From 2-12-FULL-41-16 sp964390625 (GTDB taxonomy: Bacteria; Patescibacteriota; Patescibacteriia; Magasanikbacterales; UBA922): a stretch of DNA of 21,207 bases. The position numbers and the translations under genes were made by a program. Shown piece by piece: positions 1 to 6,309 of this stretch; position 1 is the first letter of the stretch; each line of letters opens with the position of its first letter. Location of the stretch: the NCBI GenBank assembly GCA_964390625.1, contig CAYMID010000013.1:1-21207 (forward strand). The letters run 5' to 3'. A model generated the notes under the pieces. The model worked only from the letters and a program-made list of their open reading frames with translations, was not told the DNA's origin and made no database searches.

Positions 1-731
1 TTGCTTAAACCTTCGAGGGCGCGAAGGACTTCTAGTGGCACGGCAAAGACCACGGTGTTTGATTGGTCAGAGCTAATGTCATTGATACTGTTGAGCGTGC
101 GGAGGTGGAGGGCGCCTGGGGCGGCGGCGAGCATGGTGGCGGCCTTGGCTAGGTTTTCGGCGGCAATGACTTCGCCACTTGATTCAATAATAACCGCGCG
201 CTTTTGGCGTTCGGCCTCGGCTTGTTTGGCAATGACGCGCTGCATATCGTCTGGAAGCACAATGTCTTTGAGTTCCACACTCTCGACCACAATGCCCCAA
301 CTTTCGCTGGTGCCATCAACGATTTCTTTAATACGTTTGGCCGCTTGCTCGCGATTGGCTAGGAGTTCGTCGAGTTCTAGTTCACCAATTACATTACGCA
401 TGGTGGTTTGAGCCATTTGGTTAACAGCAAACCAAAAGTTTTCCACGGCCAAGATTGCTCGTGCCGCGTCAGAGACGCGATAGTAAATGACTGCGTTAAT
501 TTTGGCCGAAACATTGTCGCGGGTAATCGCTTCTTGATAGGGCACATCGACCGCTTTGATGCGCATGTCTACTTTGGTCATGCTTTGGATGATCGGGAAC
601 ACTAAACGCCAACCCGGCTCTACGTTTTTTTTGAATTTTCCAAATTGAAATTTAACCCCGCGTTGGTATTGATTAACCTGGCGAATACTAATGAGGACTA
701 GTACCACGATTATTAAAATGAGAGCTGGCAT
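1..731 (-). CDS. Slipin/stomatin-like SPFH-domain membrane protein, 3' end cut off by the window
   Basis: The visible part codes for about 243 residues from an ATG at 731. It opens with one hydrophobic anchor (MPALILIIVVLVLISI, residues 1-16) and continues into an SPFH/band 7 domain with typical slipin text: QYQRGVKFQFGKF, the GWRLVFP stretch, MRIKAVDVPYQEAITRDNV, and then INAVIYYRV. A charged helical part follows (QAEAERQKRAVIIESSGE), as in stomatins. Proteins of this family oligomerise on the inner face of the membrane, organise membrane domains and are often linked to NfeD-type proteases; no such partner is visible here. The ATG is favoured because the anchor starts at once. An extended -10 (TGCTATACT, core 756-761) lies 24 bases upstream. 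The gene runs off the left edge, so its C-terminus is unknown. Family call is secure; function is inferred. Confidence 0.88.
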   Translation of the reverse strand, partial: MPALILIIVVLVLISIRQVNQYQRGVKFQFGKFKKNVEPGWRLVFPIIQSMTKVDMRIKAVDVPYQEAITRDNVSAKINAVIYYRVSDAARAILAVENFWFAVNQMAQTTMRNVIGELELDELLANREQAAKRIKEIVDGTSESWGIVVESVELKDIVLPDDMQRVIAKQAEAERQKRAVIIESSGEVIAAENLAKAATMLAAAPGALHLRTLNSINDISSDQSNTVVFAVPLEVLRALEGLS

Positions 732-755
732 ATTGTATATATTAAGTCTAGGTAG

Positions 756-761
756 AGTATA
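756..761 (-). promoter_or_regulatory. Extended -10 box for the slipin gene
   Basis: Read on the minus strand this is TATACT preceded by TGC, an extended -10. It lies 24 bases before the slipin ATG. No convincing -35 is visible, as expected for extended -10 promoters. Confidence 0.55.
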
Positions 762-784
762 GCAGGTCTGTCTAAAAATGCGAA

Positions 785-815
785 CGCCGGTATCCTCGAG
801 ATGAGAATACCGGCG
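785..815 (-). terminator. Intrinsic terminator of the small orphan gene
   Basis: The arms 785-797 and 803-815 pair over 13 positions with one G-U wobble around a 5-base loop. On the minus strand a run of five T follows a few bases later. It sits between the orphan gene (stop at 849) and the slipin promoter, so it separates the two units. Confidence 0.7.
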
Positions 816-848
816 CTTTTGTCCGCGGGCCTCCAGGCCGTGGGTATG

Positions 849-1061
849 TCAGAGACGGACCGTCAGGGAACCTCCCCGGCGAACTTCGCCTCGTTTGCTT
901 CCGTCCACGAACACTTTGAGCATTCCTCCGTCTGAGTCGAACTCAGCTTCGGCAACACCATTGCGGTTCGTGTACACGTCCTGTCCGCCTACGGTTACTC
1001 TCTTTCCGCTTACGCGGTGGCTACCGTTTTGAACAGTGATCGTAATCGTCGACTTCGCCAT
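849..1061 (-). CDS. Small hypothetical protein, 70 aa, Shine-Dalgarno led
   Basis: The 70-residue product begins MAKSTITITVQNGSHRVSGKR and ends GGSLTVRL. It looks all-beta: alternating hydrophobic residues with Gly/Asn turns and a middle part (VGGQDVYTNRNGVAEAEF) like the 'TDENGVA' turn of small Ig-like or carboxypeptidase-regulatory folds. It has no signal peptide or membrane segment. A strong ribosome site (GGAGGG, 1068-1073) lies 6 bases before the ATG. The gene has its own promoter (TTGACA, 17 bases, TATACT) and its own terminator, with a leader of about 110 bases. Codon choice is richer in C and G at third positions than in the neighbours, so it may belong to a different gene class or be acquired. 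Function unknown. Confidence 0.75.
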   Translation of the reverse strand: MAKSTITITVQNGSHRVSGKRVTVGGQDVYTNRNGVAEAEFDSDGGMLKVFVDGSKRGEVRRGGSLTVRL

Positions 1062-1175
1062 TTGTTGCCCTCCTCAGGCGTTTGAACTGGACGGGATCCA
1101 CCCCGCCTCTTTCCTGGCTTATTGGCTAGAATAAGACAAAAAAGAGACGGTGCGGGATTCTTTATTTGACTTTTG

Positions 1176-1204
1176 AGTATACCATTTTTTGAGGGTTTTG
1201 TCAA
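1176..1204 (-). promoter_or_regulatory. Consensus sigma70-type promoter of the 70-aa orphan gene
   Basis: On the minus strand the -35 is TTGACA (1199-1204) and the -10 is TATACT (1176-1181), with a 17-base spacer and a TGG extension. The start point would be near 1169, giving a long leader of about 108 bases before the ATG at 1061. No known riboswitch is recognised in that leader. Confidence 0.75.
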
Positions 1205-1241
1205 TGATTTTTAGTCACAGTTTGGCTAATTTTAGCCAAAA

Positions 1242-1265
1242 AATAACCCCTTTGGGGGTGTTATT
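1242..1265 (-). terminator. Terminator downstream of tRNA-Arg
   Basis: CCCC (1247-1250) pairs with GGGG (1255-1258), extended by AATAA/TTATT across a 2-base bulge, and a T-run follows on the minus strand. A second perfect 8-bp hairpin (1221-1240, TTTGGCTA with TAGCCAAA) lies directly beyond it. Together they probably end the tRNA transcript. Confidence 0.6.
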
Positions 1266-1278
1266 TTAGTATAAATTG

Positions 1279-1350
1279 TGTCCCCGCGTGGAGTCGAACC
1301 ACGATCTAAAGCTTAGAAGGCTCTCGTTCTATCCGTTGAACTACGGGGAC
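1279..1350 (-). tRNA. tRNA-Arg (anticodon UCU)
   Basis: The full cloverleaf can be folded by hand on the minus strand: acceptor GTCCCCG with CGGGGAC, D-stem GTTC/GAAC, anticodon stem AGAGC/GCTTT with loop CTTCTAA (anticodon TCT), a 4-base variable loop, and T-stem CGTGG/CCACG with loop TTCGACT. The discriminator is A. The CCA end is not encoded, so a CCA-adding enzyme is needed. It would read AGA/AGG arginine codons. It lies just after xerC, with its own promoter overlapping the xerC stop codon. Confidence 0.95.
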
Positions 1351-1362
1351 GTAAGTGGGCTT

Positions 1363-1390
1363 AGTGTAGCGGAAAATGGACAAAAGTCAA
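1363..1390 (-). promoter_or_regulatory. Promoter of tRNA-Arg, -35 overlapping the xerC stop codon
   Basis: On the minus strand TTGACT (1385-1390), a 16-base spacer and TACACT (1363-1368) lie about 12 bases before the tRNA 5' end. The -35 contains the TGA stop of the recombinase gene. The start TTGACTTTTG is shared with the T-box promoter at 13109. Confidence 0.65.
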
Positions 1391-2364
1391 CCTTTGCCCC
1401 GGCTACGGGCATGGAATTTTTTGTGAATTTCGCGCAATTGGCGGTCAGTAATGTGGGTGTAGATTTGGGTGGTGGTGATACTGGCATGCCCCAACATGGT
1501 CTGGACACTGCGAATGTCAGCTCCGTTTTGGAGCAAGTCGGTGGCATATGAATGGCGCAGGGTGTGTGGCGTGACTGCCTTGGTAATGCCAGCGGCATGG
1601 GCATAGCGTTGAACCAAGCGTTGGACCGAGCGAACCGTCAGTGGCTCGTCGGCATCAGTCATTTTTTTGCCACTTACCTTGACTTGCTTGCCCGTACGCT
1701 TGTCGTGCGAGATGAACAAGTATGGGTTCATATCCTTGCGCAGTTCCAGATATTTTTTAAGCCAATATTTGGCCTGTTCGGACAAAAAGACCACCCGCGC
1801 CTTGCCGCCCTTGCCAACCACAGTGAACTCTTCTTTTTTTAAGTTAACGTTGTCGCGTTGCAAGTTAACTAACTCGGACACACGCAAACCAGTGGAGAAA
1901 AGCAGCTCCAACAAAGATTTGTCACGGTGACGGATCAATGGGGCCAAGGCCGAGGCACCTTTGCCGGTTGGTACTTTGAACGGCGCTTCCAAGATTCGCC
2001 CCAAGTCCGAACCTTCGAGGAAGGTGACTTCGCGATCAGGCATTTTCATTAGTTCAATTTTTTCGGGCGCCAGGGAACTAATGTCGCGCTTGGATAAGTA
2101 TTTTAAAAATGAACGCAGGGCGATAAGGTGGTAGTTTTGGGTGTTTTTTTTGAGTGGGTCGCCATGCACATCTACTAAACGGTTGAGCCATAGGCGATAT
2201 TCGCGCACTTTGTCACCGGTAATTGCGCTCGGCGCTTTGTCACCTAACCAACCCACAAAACGTTCTAGGTAGAAATCGTAATTTTGGGTGGTTTTGAGAC
2301 TGCGATTTTTTTCAATCTCCAAATATTCCAGAAATTCGCGAACAAGTTGCGAGAGGGTAGCCAT
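1387..2364 (-). CDS. xerC: XerC/XerD-family tyrosine recombinase
   Basis: The 325-residue product is a phage-integrase-family site-specific recombinase, expected to resolve chromosome dimers at dif with the divisome. The N-terminal SAM-like core-binding domain (about 1-95) contains the typical 'TTQNYDFYLERF'. The C-terminal catalytic domain holds the full set: R161 in STGLRVSEL, K185 in VGKGGK, H267 and R270 in TPHTLRHSYATD, H293 in LGHASITTTQ, and the nucleophile Y302 in IYTH. Length is close to the usual 300. I start at MATLSQLV because a TACAAT -10 box sits 9 bases before it, the spacing seen for several genes here; MNT three codons upstream is possible. It is the only Xer visible, so it may act as a single recombinase; XerC versus XerD cannot be decided. 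Confidence 0.93.
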   Translation of the reverse strand: MATLSQLVREFLEYLEIEKNRSLKTTQNYDFYLERFVGWLGDKAPSAITGDKVREYRLWLNRLVDVHGDPLKKNTQNYHLIALRSFLKYLSKRDISSLAPEKIELMKMPDREVTFLEGSDLGRILEAPFKVPTGKGASALAPLIRHRDKSLLELLFSTGLRVSELVNLQRDNVNLKKEEFTVVGKGGKARVVFLSEQAKYWLKKYLELRKDMNPYLFISHDKRTGKQVKVSGKKMTDADEPLTVRSVQRLVQRYAHAAGITKAVTPHTLRHSYATDLLQNGADIRSVQTMLGHASITTTQIYTHITDRQLREIHKKFHARSRGKG

Positions 2365-2373
2365 AGTGTTCAT

Positions 2374-2424
2374 ATTGTACGACGCACGGATAAAATTTAC
2401 AAGCGAGCAGTTTACTGGTAGGCT
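2374..2424. promoter_or_regulatory. Divergent promoters of xerC and trmH sharing -35 bases
   Basis: Plus strand: TTTACA (2396-2401), 17 bases, TAGGCT (2419-2424) with a TGG extension, 8 bases before the trmH ATG. Minus strand: TTGTAA (2397-2402), 17 bases, TACAAT (2374-2379), 9 bases before the xerC ATG. The two -35 elements occupy the same bases, so both polymerases cannot be bound at once. Confidence 0.55.
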
Positions 2425-2432
2425 GTGCGTAT

Positions 2433-2894
2433 ATGCAAAAAGCTGATTTTGTTTTAATTTTGCCCGACATTCGTTCGTGTCACAATGTCGGTGCGATGTT
2501 CCGTACCGCCGATGCGTGTGGGGTGACCAAAATTTGGTTGTGCGGATATACGCCGGTGCCGCCACGACCAGAAATTGCCAAGGTTGCCTTGGGTGCAGAA
2601 ACGTGGTTGCCGTGGGAGCACGCGCTCGACCCAGTGCCAGTAGTGGCCGCCTTAAAAACACAAGGTTACACGATTGTTGCCTTGGAGAAAAATGCCCAGA
2701 GCATAGATATTGGCGCTGCTACGATCACTGCGCCAGTGGCGTTAATTGTGGGTAACGAAGTGACTGGAGTGGGGGCTGATCTATTAGCCTTGGCCGACAT
2801 TGTGGCGCACATACCGATGCATGGACGTAAAGAAAGTTTAAATGTAAGTGTGGCCGCTGGCATCGGAATGTATGTAGTTAAGGAAAAGTTGTGA
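2433..2894 (+). CDS. SpoU/TrmH-family RNA 2'-O-methyltransferase
   Basis: The 153-residue product has the three SPOUT motifs in order: NVGAMFRTAD (residues 18-27, motif 1 with the catalytic-type Arg24), LIVGNEVTGVG (104-114, motif 2), and HIPMHGRKESLNVSVAAGI (126-144, motif 3). These build the SAM-binding trefoil knot. It should use S-adenosylmethionine to methylate a ribose 2'-OH in tRNA or rRNA; which position cannot be told from sequence. It lacks an N-terminal RNA-binding extension, so it is a minimal TrmH/TrmL-size enzyme. It is divergent from xerC, and its TGA stop overlaps the extended -10 of the next gene. Confidence 0.92.
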   Translation: MQKADFVLILPDIRSCHNVGAMFRTADACGVTKIWLCGYTPVPPRPEIAKVALGAETWLPWEHALDPVPVVAALKTQGYTIVALEKNAQSIDIGAATITAPVALIVGNEVTGVGADLLALADIVAHIPMHGRKESLNVSVAAGIGMYVVKEKL

Positions 2895-2900
2895 TATACT
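2892..2900 (+). promoter_or_regulatory. Extended -10 embedded in the trmH stop codon
   Basis: TGA-TATACT forms a TGnTATACT extended -10. Its TGA is the stop codon of the methyltransferase. Nine bases separate it from the next ATG (2910), which predicts a leaderless or nearly leaderless mRNA. Confidence 0.6.
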
Positions 2901-2909
2901 TGGGTAGTT

Positions 2910-3644
2910 ATGGCCGACACACTCACTCAATCTGCTTCAATTCAGCACACGCTGGCGATTTTTGAACGCACGTGCATTAATTTGCCCCCGCTATTGCCGC
3001 CGGATTTGGCGCGCGATATGAGTGCGGCTTTGGAACAAATGCAGGGAAATTTTTCCCTTACCCTGCAGGAGCTGGAGGACACTATGATTTCGTTTGGACG
3101 CCGCGCCTGGCCCTACCTGCAAGCATTTGAAGAATTGTATAATGTATACCAAGCTGAATTAGGAGAAAAGTTATTTATTCAAAAAGTCTCACCAGAATTG
3201 CGCCGTGCCTGGCAATCATTTAACGAAGCTGGCGGTAGTTGGCGAGAATTTTACGTTGGGGCAGGTGCCGCCCAAGTGGCCGCCGAGCAACGAGTGGAGT
3301 TGCACCAAATTATTGTGGATATTCAGTGCGATGTACGTGCGTTTGCGTACCAAGCCGTGCTTCATACCGATCGGGCGCGGTACGAACGGCGTATTGCCGA
3401 GTTCCAGCAAATTTTGAATGATATGGAACACCGGCTGGACGCACTGCGTGAATTGGCCGAAATGGAGCAAGAGCACCCACAGTTTGCGGCCGAAATTCGC
3501 GACCAAATTCGCACTTTTGAATACGGCCTCGCGTACCTGGGTCCACAAGTTGATTACGCGACCGTGTGTAACACACATGAACATTTTACTGGGCGGCGTC
3601 AGGACTTGCGCCAACGAGGTCAAAAATACGAAACCGCCAGTTAG
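2910..3644 (+). CDS. Hypothetical helical, coiled-coil-prone protein
   Basis: I do not recognise this 244-residue protein. It is almost entirely predicted helix, with no signal peptide or membrane segment and an acidic N-terminal half rich in Leu, Glu and Gln (MSAALEQMQGNFSLTLQELE). A heptad-like stretch (about 150-205) runs from the RYERRIAEFQQILNDMEHRL segment through LRELAEMEQEH. The C-terminus is polar and basic (RRQDLRQRGQKYE). There is no Shine-Dalgarno; the start follows a -10 box by 9 bases. It is probably a structural or adaptor protein, but nothing catalytic is visible. Its stop codon lies inside the terminator shared with the convergent ATP-grasp gene. Confidence 0.8.
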   Translation: MADTLTQSASIQHTLAIFERTCINLPPLLPPDLARDMSAALEQMQGNFSLTLQELEDTMISFGRRAWPYLQAFEELYNVYQAELGEKLFIQKVSPELRRAWQSFNEAGGSWREFYVGAGAAQVAAEQRVELHQIIVDIQCDVRAFAYQAVLHTDRARYERRIAEFQQILNDMEHRLDALRELAEMEQEHPQFAAEIRDQIRTFEYGLAYLGPQVDYATVCNTHEHFTGRRQDLRQRGQKYETAS

Positions 3645-3652
3645 GCGGTTTC
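3630..3652. terminator. Bidirectional terminator whose loop holds both stop codons
   Basis: A perfect 9-bp stem (GAAACCGCC 3630-3638 with GGCGGTTTC 3644-3652) closes a 5-base loop. T-runs follow on the plus strand (3655-3659) and on the minus strand (complement of 3622-3626). The TAG of the plus gene (3642-3644) and the TAA of the minus gene (3641-3643) overlap at the loop. Confidence 0.85.
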
Positions 3653-4921
3653 AATTTTTATCATTTGTTCCAGGCGACGAATATCAGCCAGTAAACGGGA
3701 CCGGCTCGTGTTTGAGAGGATAATGTTGAACACGCTATTGCCACCATGTTTGGCAAACTGGCACATGTCGCCAACTTTTTTGTGAATCGTGATCGAGCGG
3801 AAGGATTCTAGGCCTTGGGCTTTTTTGATCCCCAACAGTTTGGTTAAGCGACCTTCTTTGCGCGCAAAGAATTTCATGGCCACACTGTGAGCCTTGATTT
3901 TTTTAGGGATAATTGGTTTTTCGGGCACGCGAATCAAGACGTCATTAAGAGTAATGTTGATGCCGTAGGCAAGACCGTATAAGTCAGGGCGGAAACCGCC
4001 AATACGCGGACCAAGTTCAATAATTTTCCAACCATCCTCGGTTTTCATTAGTTCAATGTGCACACTGGTGCTACGGAGGCCCAGGGCGTGAACAGCTTCG
4101 GCCGCGGCGACTTCGGCGGCTTTGACCGAAGCAGGTTTAAGTAAGGTTGGCGTCATTTGTTGGTAACCAAAAAAATCATCGAAGCCAATCGAGCGGCCAG
4201 TTTTGACGTGTACGAGTGGGCAAAAGTAAGTTTTGCCGCGGCTAGTCACAAAGCCCTCGATCGAGTACATATCGCCTTCCATAAATTGCTCGACCAAAAC
4301 TTGTGGTTCGTTTTGGTAGCCGTTTTCTTTGTAGGCAGCACGAATATGGCGGAAGACCTTGTCGAGCACGGCCTTAAGTTCATCTTCGTGGTAGACAATA
4401 CTCACTAGGCGACTGGCAGCGAGTCCAGTTGGCTTAACAATGGCGGGAAAACCGACTTTGCGGGCGATTTTTTCTAGGGCGGCCGGACTAGTGTCGCTAA
4501 CCAGGGAGTAGGCGGGAGTGATTTTTTTGTTGTGGGCGGCAAAGCGACGACGCATCCAGATTTTGTCTGTAGCCCAACCGAGCGATTCGGTGGTCGGAGT
4601 GCGTAAATATGGAATATGTGGGATAACGCGCTGAAAAATGGGGATCTGGTTTTCGGCGCGACAAGTTACTGCCACGAGTTGGTCTTGGTATGGCTGCAGG
4701 GCTTTTTGAATTTCAACCGGATTAGTGGTGTCACAGATAACTAAAGCCTTGGCTAAAGAGGCAATAGTGGCTTTGTTAGCTTCGTTCATCTTGCTTTTGG
4801 TGTCTGTAAAAAACACCACTTCGTACGGGCTGGATTGCAGGGTATGCAAGGCCTCGATCGCTGCCGAGACGCCCGCTGCAATAAAAAGAATCAGAGGTTT
4901 GGTAACCGGCTTGGCGGTCAT
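3641..4921 (-). CDS. ATP-grasp amide/peptide ligase-like protein
   Basis: The 426-residue protein has a pre-ATP-grasp Rossmann-like N-terminus (LILFIAAGVSAAIEALHTLQ), then an ATP-grasp fold: FPAIVKPTG (K163, nucleotide-binding lysine), QVLVEQFMEGDMYSIEG (207-223), and SVHIELMKTEDGWKIIELGPRIGG (287-309), whose E290 and E302 match the Mg-ligand positions. The E-GPR-GG ending resembles carnosine-synthase and carbamoyl-phosphate-type ligases, which join a carboxylate to an amine via an acyl phosphate. A C-terminal domain of about 100 residues follows. Substrate unknown. It lies 55 bases after the PfkB gene, with a possible own promoter (TATAGT, 4952-4957). I start at MTAKPV; an in-frame extension to 5053 would overlap pfkB and has no ATP-grasp content. 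Confidence 0.85.
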   Translation of the reverse strand: MTAKPVTKPLILFIAAGVSAAIEALHTLQSSPYEVVFFTDTKSKMNEANKATIASLAKALVICDTTNPVEIQKALQPYQDQLVAVTCRAENQIPIFQRVIPHIPYLRTPTTESLGWATDKIWMRRRFAAHNKKITPAYSLVSDTSPAALEKIARKVGFPAIVKPTGLAASRLVSIVYHEDELKAVLDKVFRHIRAAYKENGYQNEPQVLVEQFMEGDMYSIEGFVTSRGKTYFCPLVHVKTGRSIGFDDFFGYQQMTPTLLKPASVKAAEVAAAEAVHALGLRSTSVHIELMKTEDGWKIIELGPRIGGFRPDLYGLAYGINITLNDVLIRVPEKPIIPKKIKAHSVAMKFFARKEGRLTKLLGIKKAQGLESFRSITIHKKVGDMCQFAKHGGNSVFNIILSNTSRSRLLADIRRLEQMIKIETA

Positions 4922-4951
4922 ACAAACAAACAGGCAAATAATAAGGCCGGC

Positions 4952-4957
4952 ACTATA
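4952..4957 (-). promoter_or_regulatory. Possible -10 box for the ATP-grasp gene
   Basis: TATAGT on the minus strand lies 30 bases before the ATG at 4921, in the gap after pfkB. There is no clear -35 and no TG extension, so this is weak; read-through from pfkB is equally likely. Confidence 0.35.
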
Positions 4958-4976
4958 ATGAAAAGTAAGCCAAACG

Positions 4977-5936
4977 TCAAGAGCGGACGGAAGGGGCTTT
5001 TTTGAGGCGGCGACGGATTTCTTTGATTGATAATAAGCCAGTCTGGGCCCCAAATTGGGAAATTACGGCAGCCGAATTGAGCGCGCCCCACTGCAGGGCA
5101 GTTGGGACATCTTCGCTGACCAAAATCGCCCCCAGGAATCCACTAGCAAAAGCGTCGCCAGCGCCAGTTTTGGAAACTGGTTTGGCTGCGCTTGGGCCAA
5201 TTGTGTAAAAATGGTGGTGGCTAGCGGCGACTGCACCCTGGTCGGCATTAGTAATTATAACCGTGTGCGGTCCTAAATTCTGGAGCCGCTTGGCAGCCGT
5301 GCGTAACGAGCCGCTGCCCGTTAATAACTTGGCCTCTTCGGCATTAACAAATAAATAATCAACGTGGGGCAGAATTTTTTTGTATTCTTTTAGGCCAGTC
5401 GTCAGTTGGTGGCTACCAGGATTGCTGGCCACAATCGTGTCTGGATTTTTTTTAAGGTATTTGGCTAAGGCTGTTTGCACACGGGCAAAACCAGGGCCAA
5501 GCGAGGTGTAATAGACCAATCGAGCGGGTGGAAGAGTGGGGATTTGGTACGGGTGAGCCGGGTGGTAAGTAAGGATGGTGCGTTCGGCAGCATGGGTAAG
5601 TACGACTGAATAGCGCGTGGTGATGTCAGGGCGATGCGCTAGGTAGTCAGTGTTAATTCCTGATAATTCGAGTTCGGCTCGGATAGTTTCGCCAGCAGCG
5701 TCAGTGCCAACTTCGCTGTACAAGGCGGCACTGTTTCCTAGGTATGATAAACCAACACACACATTGGCCGCATTGCCGCCAAGAGCCTGGTGGGCCTGGG
5801 TGACTGGAATTTTGGCACCAAAACGTAAACTTAGTTCACACGCAGTGGGGCGGCGGCAGTGAACACTGGCCCGGTCAACATCTAGAATTAAGTCTAAGGT
5901 CGCATCACCAATGGTTAAAACATCAAGCACAGGCAT
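4977..5936 (-). CDS. PfkB-family carbohydrate/nucleoside kinase
   Basis: The 319-residue product has both PfkB signatures: GGNAANVCVGLSYLG (53-67) and SKTGAGDAFASGFLGA (255-270), in which D261 of GAGD is the catalytic base and GAG the anion hole. The opening MPVLDVLTIGDATLDLILDVD is the usual first strand and substrate-binding Asp. The aspartate that normally starts the second signature (DTxGAGD) is Ser here. It should move the gamma-phosphate of ATP to a sugar or nucleoside hydroxyl; ribokinase, fructokinase or adenosine kinase activity cannot be separated by eye. It follows the small membrane protein by 4 bases, so the two are co-translated. Confidence 0.9.
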   Translation of the reverse strand: MPVLDVLTIGDATLDLILDVDRASVHCRRPTACELSLRFGAKIPVTQAHQALGGNAANVCVGLSYLGNSAALYSEVGTDAAGETIRAELELSGINTDYLAHRPDITTRYSVVLTHAAERTILTYHPAHPYQIPTLPPARLVYYTSLGPGFARVQTALAKYLKKNPDTIVASNPGSHQLTTGLKEYKKILPHVDYLFVNAEEAKLLTGSGSLRTAAKRLQNLGPHTVIITNADQGAVAASHHHFYTIGPSAAKPVSKTGAGDAFASGFLGAILVSEDVPTALQWGALNSAAVISQFGAQTGLLSIKEIRRRLKKAPSVRS

Positions 5937-5940
5937 ACGA

Positions 5941-6249
5941 TTAACGTAAATCACGGTAATGTTTAAGGTCTTCGGGCCGGTGACGGTGTAGACCGGTGTA
6001 GATTTCGATAAATTCAATCAACGAGGCCACGGCCACCCCAGCCATGGTTAAACTAAATACCCAGTTGCCAATAAAAAGGGCGTAGACTAACAGCGAGGTA
6101 GCACCCAGTAGCATTAATAAATCTTGGCGTCGTTCGGTTTCCAAAAAAATACTGTAAACGAGCATTATTGCGCCAACGCCAGCCGTAACATACACAAGAG
6201 TCTCGGTCAGTGTGGCGGGCAAATAGGGAAAAAGGTTTTCGAGAAGCAT
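5941..6249 (-). CDS. Small integral membrane protein, three segments
   Basis: The product is about 102 residues from ATG at 6249, with three hydrophobic segments (near 10-32, 42-60 and 62-82 by eye). A short charged loop (ETERRQD) separates the first two, and the charged tail ends HRHRPEDLKHYRDLR. The family is not recognised; the pattern is typical of small uncharacterised Patescibacteria membrane proteins. A TTG six bases upstream (6255) is in frame, but the TATACT box at 6257-6262 would leave no room for it, so ATG is preferred. It heads an operon with pfkB and possibly the ATP-grasp gene. Confidence 0.78.
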   Translation of the reverse strand: MLLENLFPYLPATLTETLVYVTAGVGAIMLVYSIFLETERRQDLLMLLGATSLLVYALFIGNWVFSLTMAGVAVASLIEFIEIYTGLHRHRPEDLKHYRDLR

Positions 6250-6256
6250 ATCCAAT

Positions 6257-6262
6257 AGTATA
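6257..6262 (-). promoter_or_regulatory. Extended -10, leaderless promoter for the membrane protein operon
   Basis: The minus strand reads TGC-TATACT with 7 bases to the ATG at 6249. It is divergent to the plus-strand box at 6295-6300. Confidence 0.6.
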
Positions 6263-6291
6263 GCAGACGGGTGGGCCAGTGGACTAGGTTT

Positions 6292-6300
6292 TGGTATACT
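6292..6300 (+). promoter_or_regulatory. Extended -10, leaderless promoter for the GT-C gene
   Basis: TGG-TATACT (core 6295-6300) lies exactly 9 bases before the ATG at 6310, the same spacing as for the gene at 2910. There is no -35 match and no Shine-Dalgarno. Confidence 0.6.
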
Positions 6301-6309
6301 GTCAACACT

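Noticed and set aside
1..605. Plus-strand open frames opposite the slipin gene
   Set aside because: They are shadows of a well-supported SPFH protein on the minus strand and have no recognisable content.
1387..2661. Longer xerC reading with about 99 extra N-terminal residues
   Set aside because: The extension runs through the divergent promoters and into trmH on the other strand, and has no recombinase-like content; the core-binding domain starts at MATLSQLV.
4922..5053. N-terminal extension of the ATP-grasp gene overlapping pfkB
   Set aside because: It overlaps the end of pfkB in another frame and lacks family similarity; the Rossmann-like strand starts right after MTAKPV.
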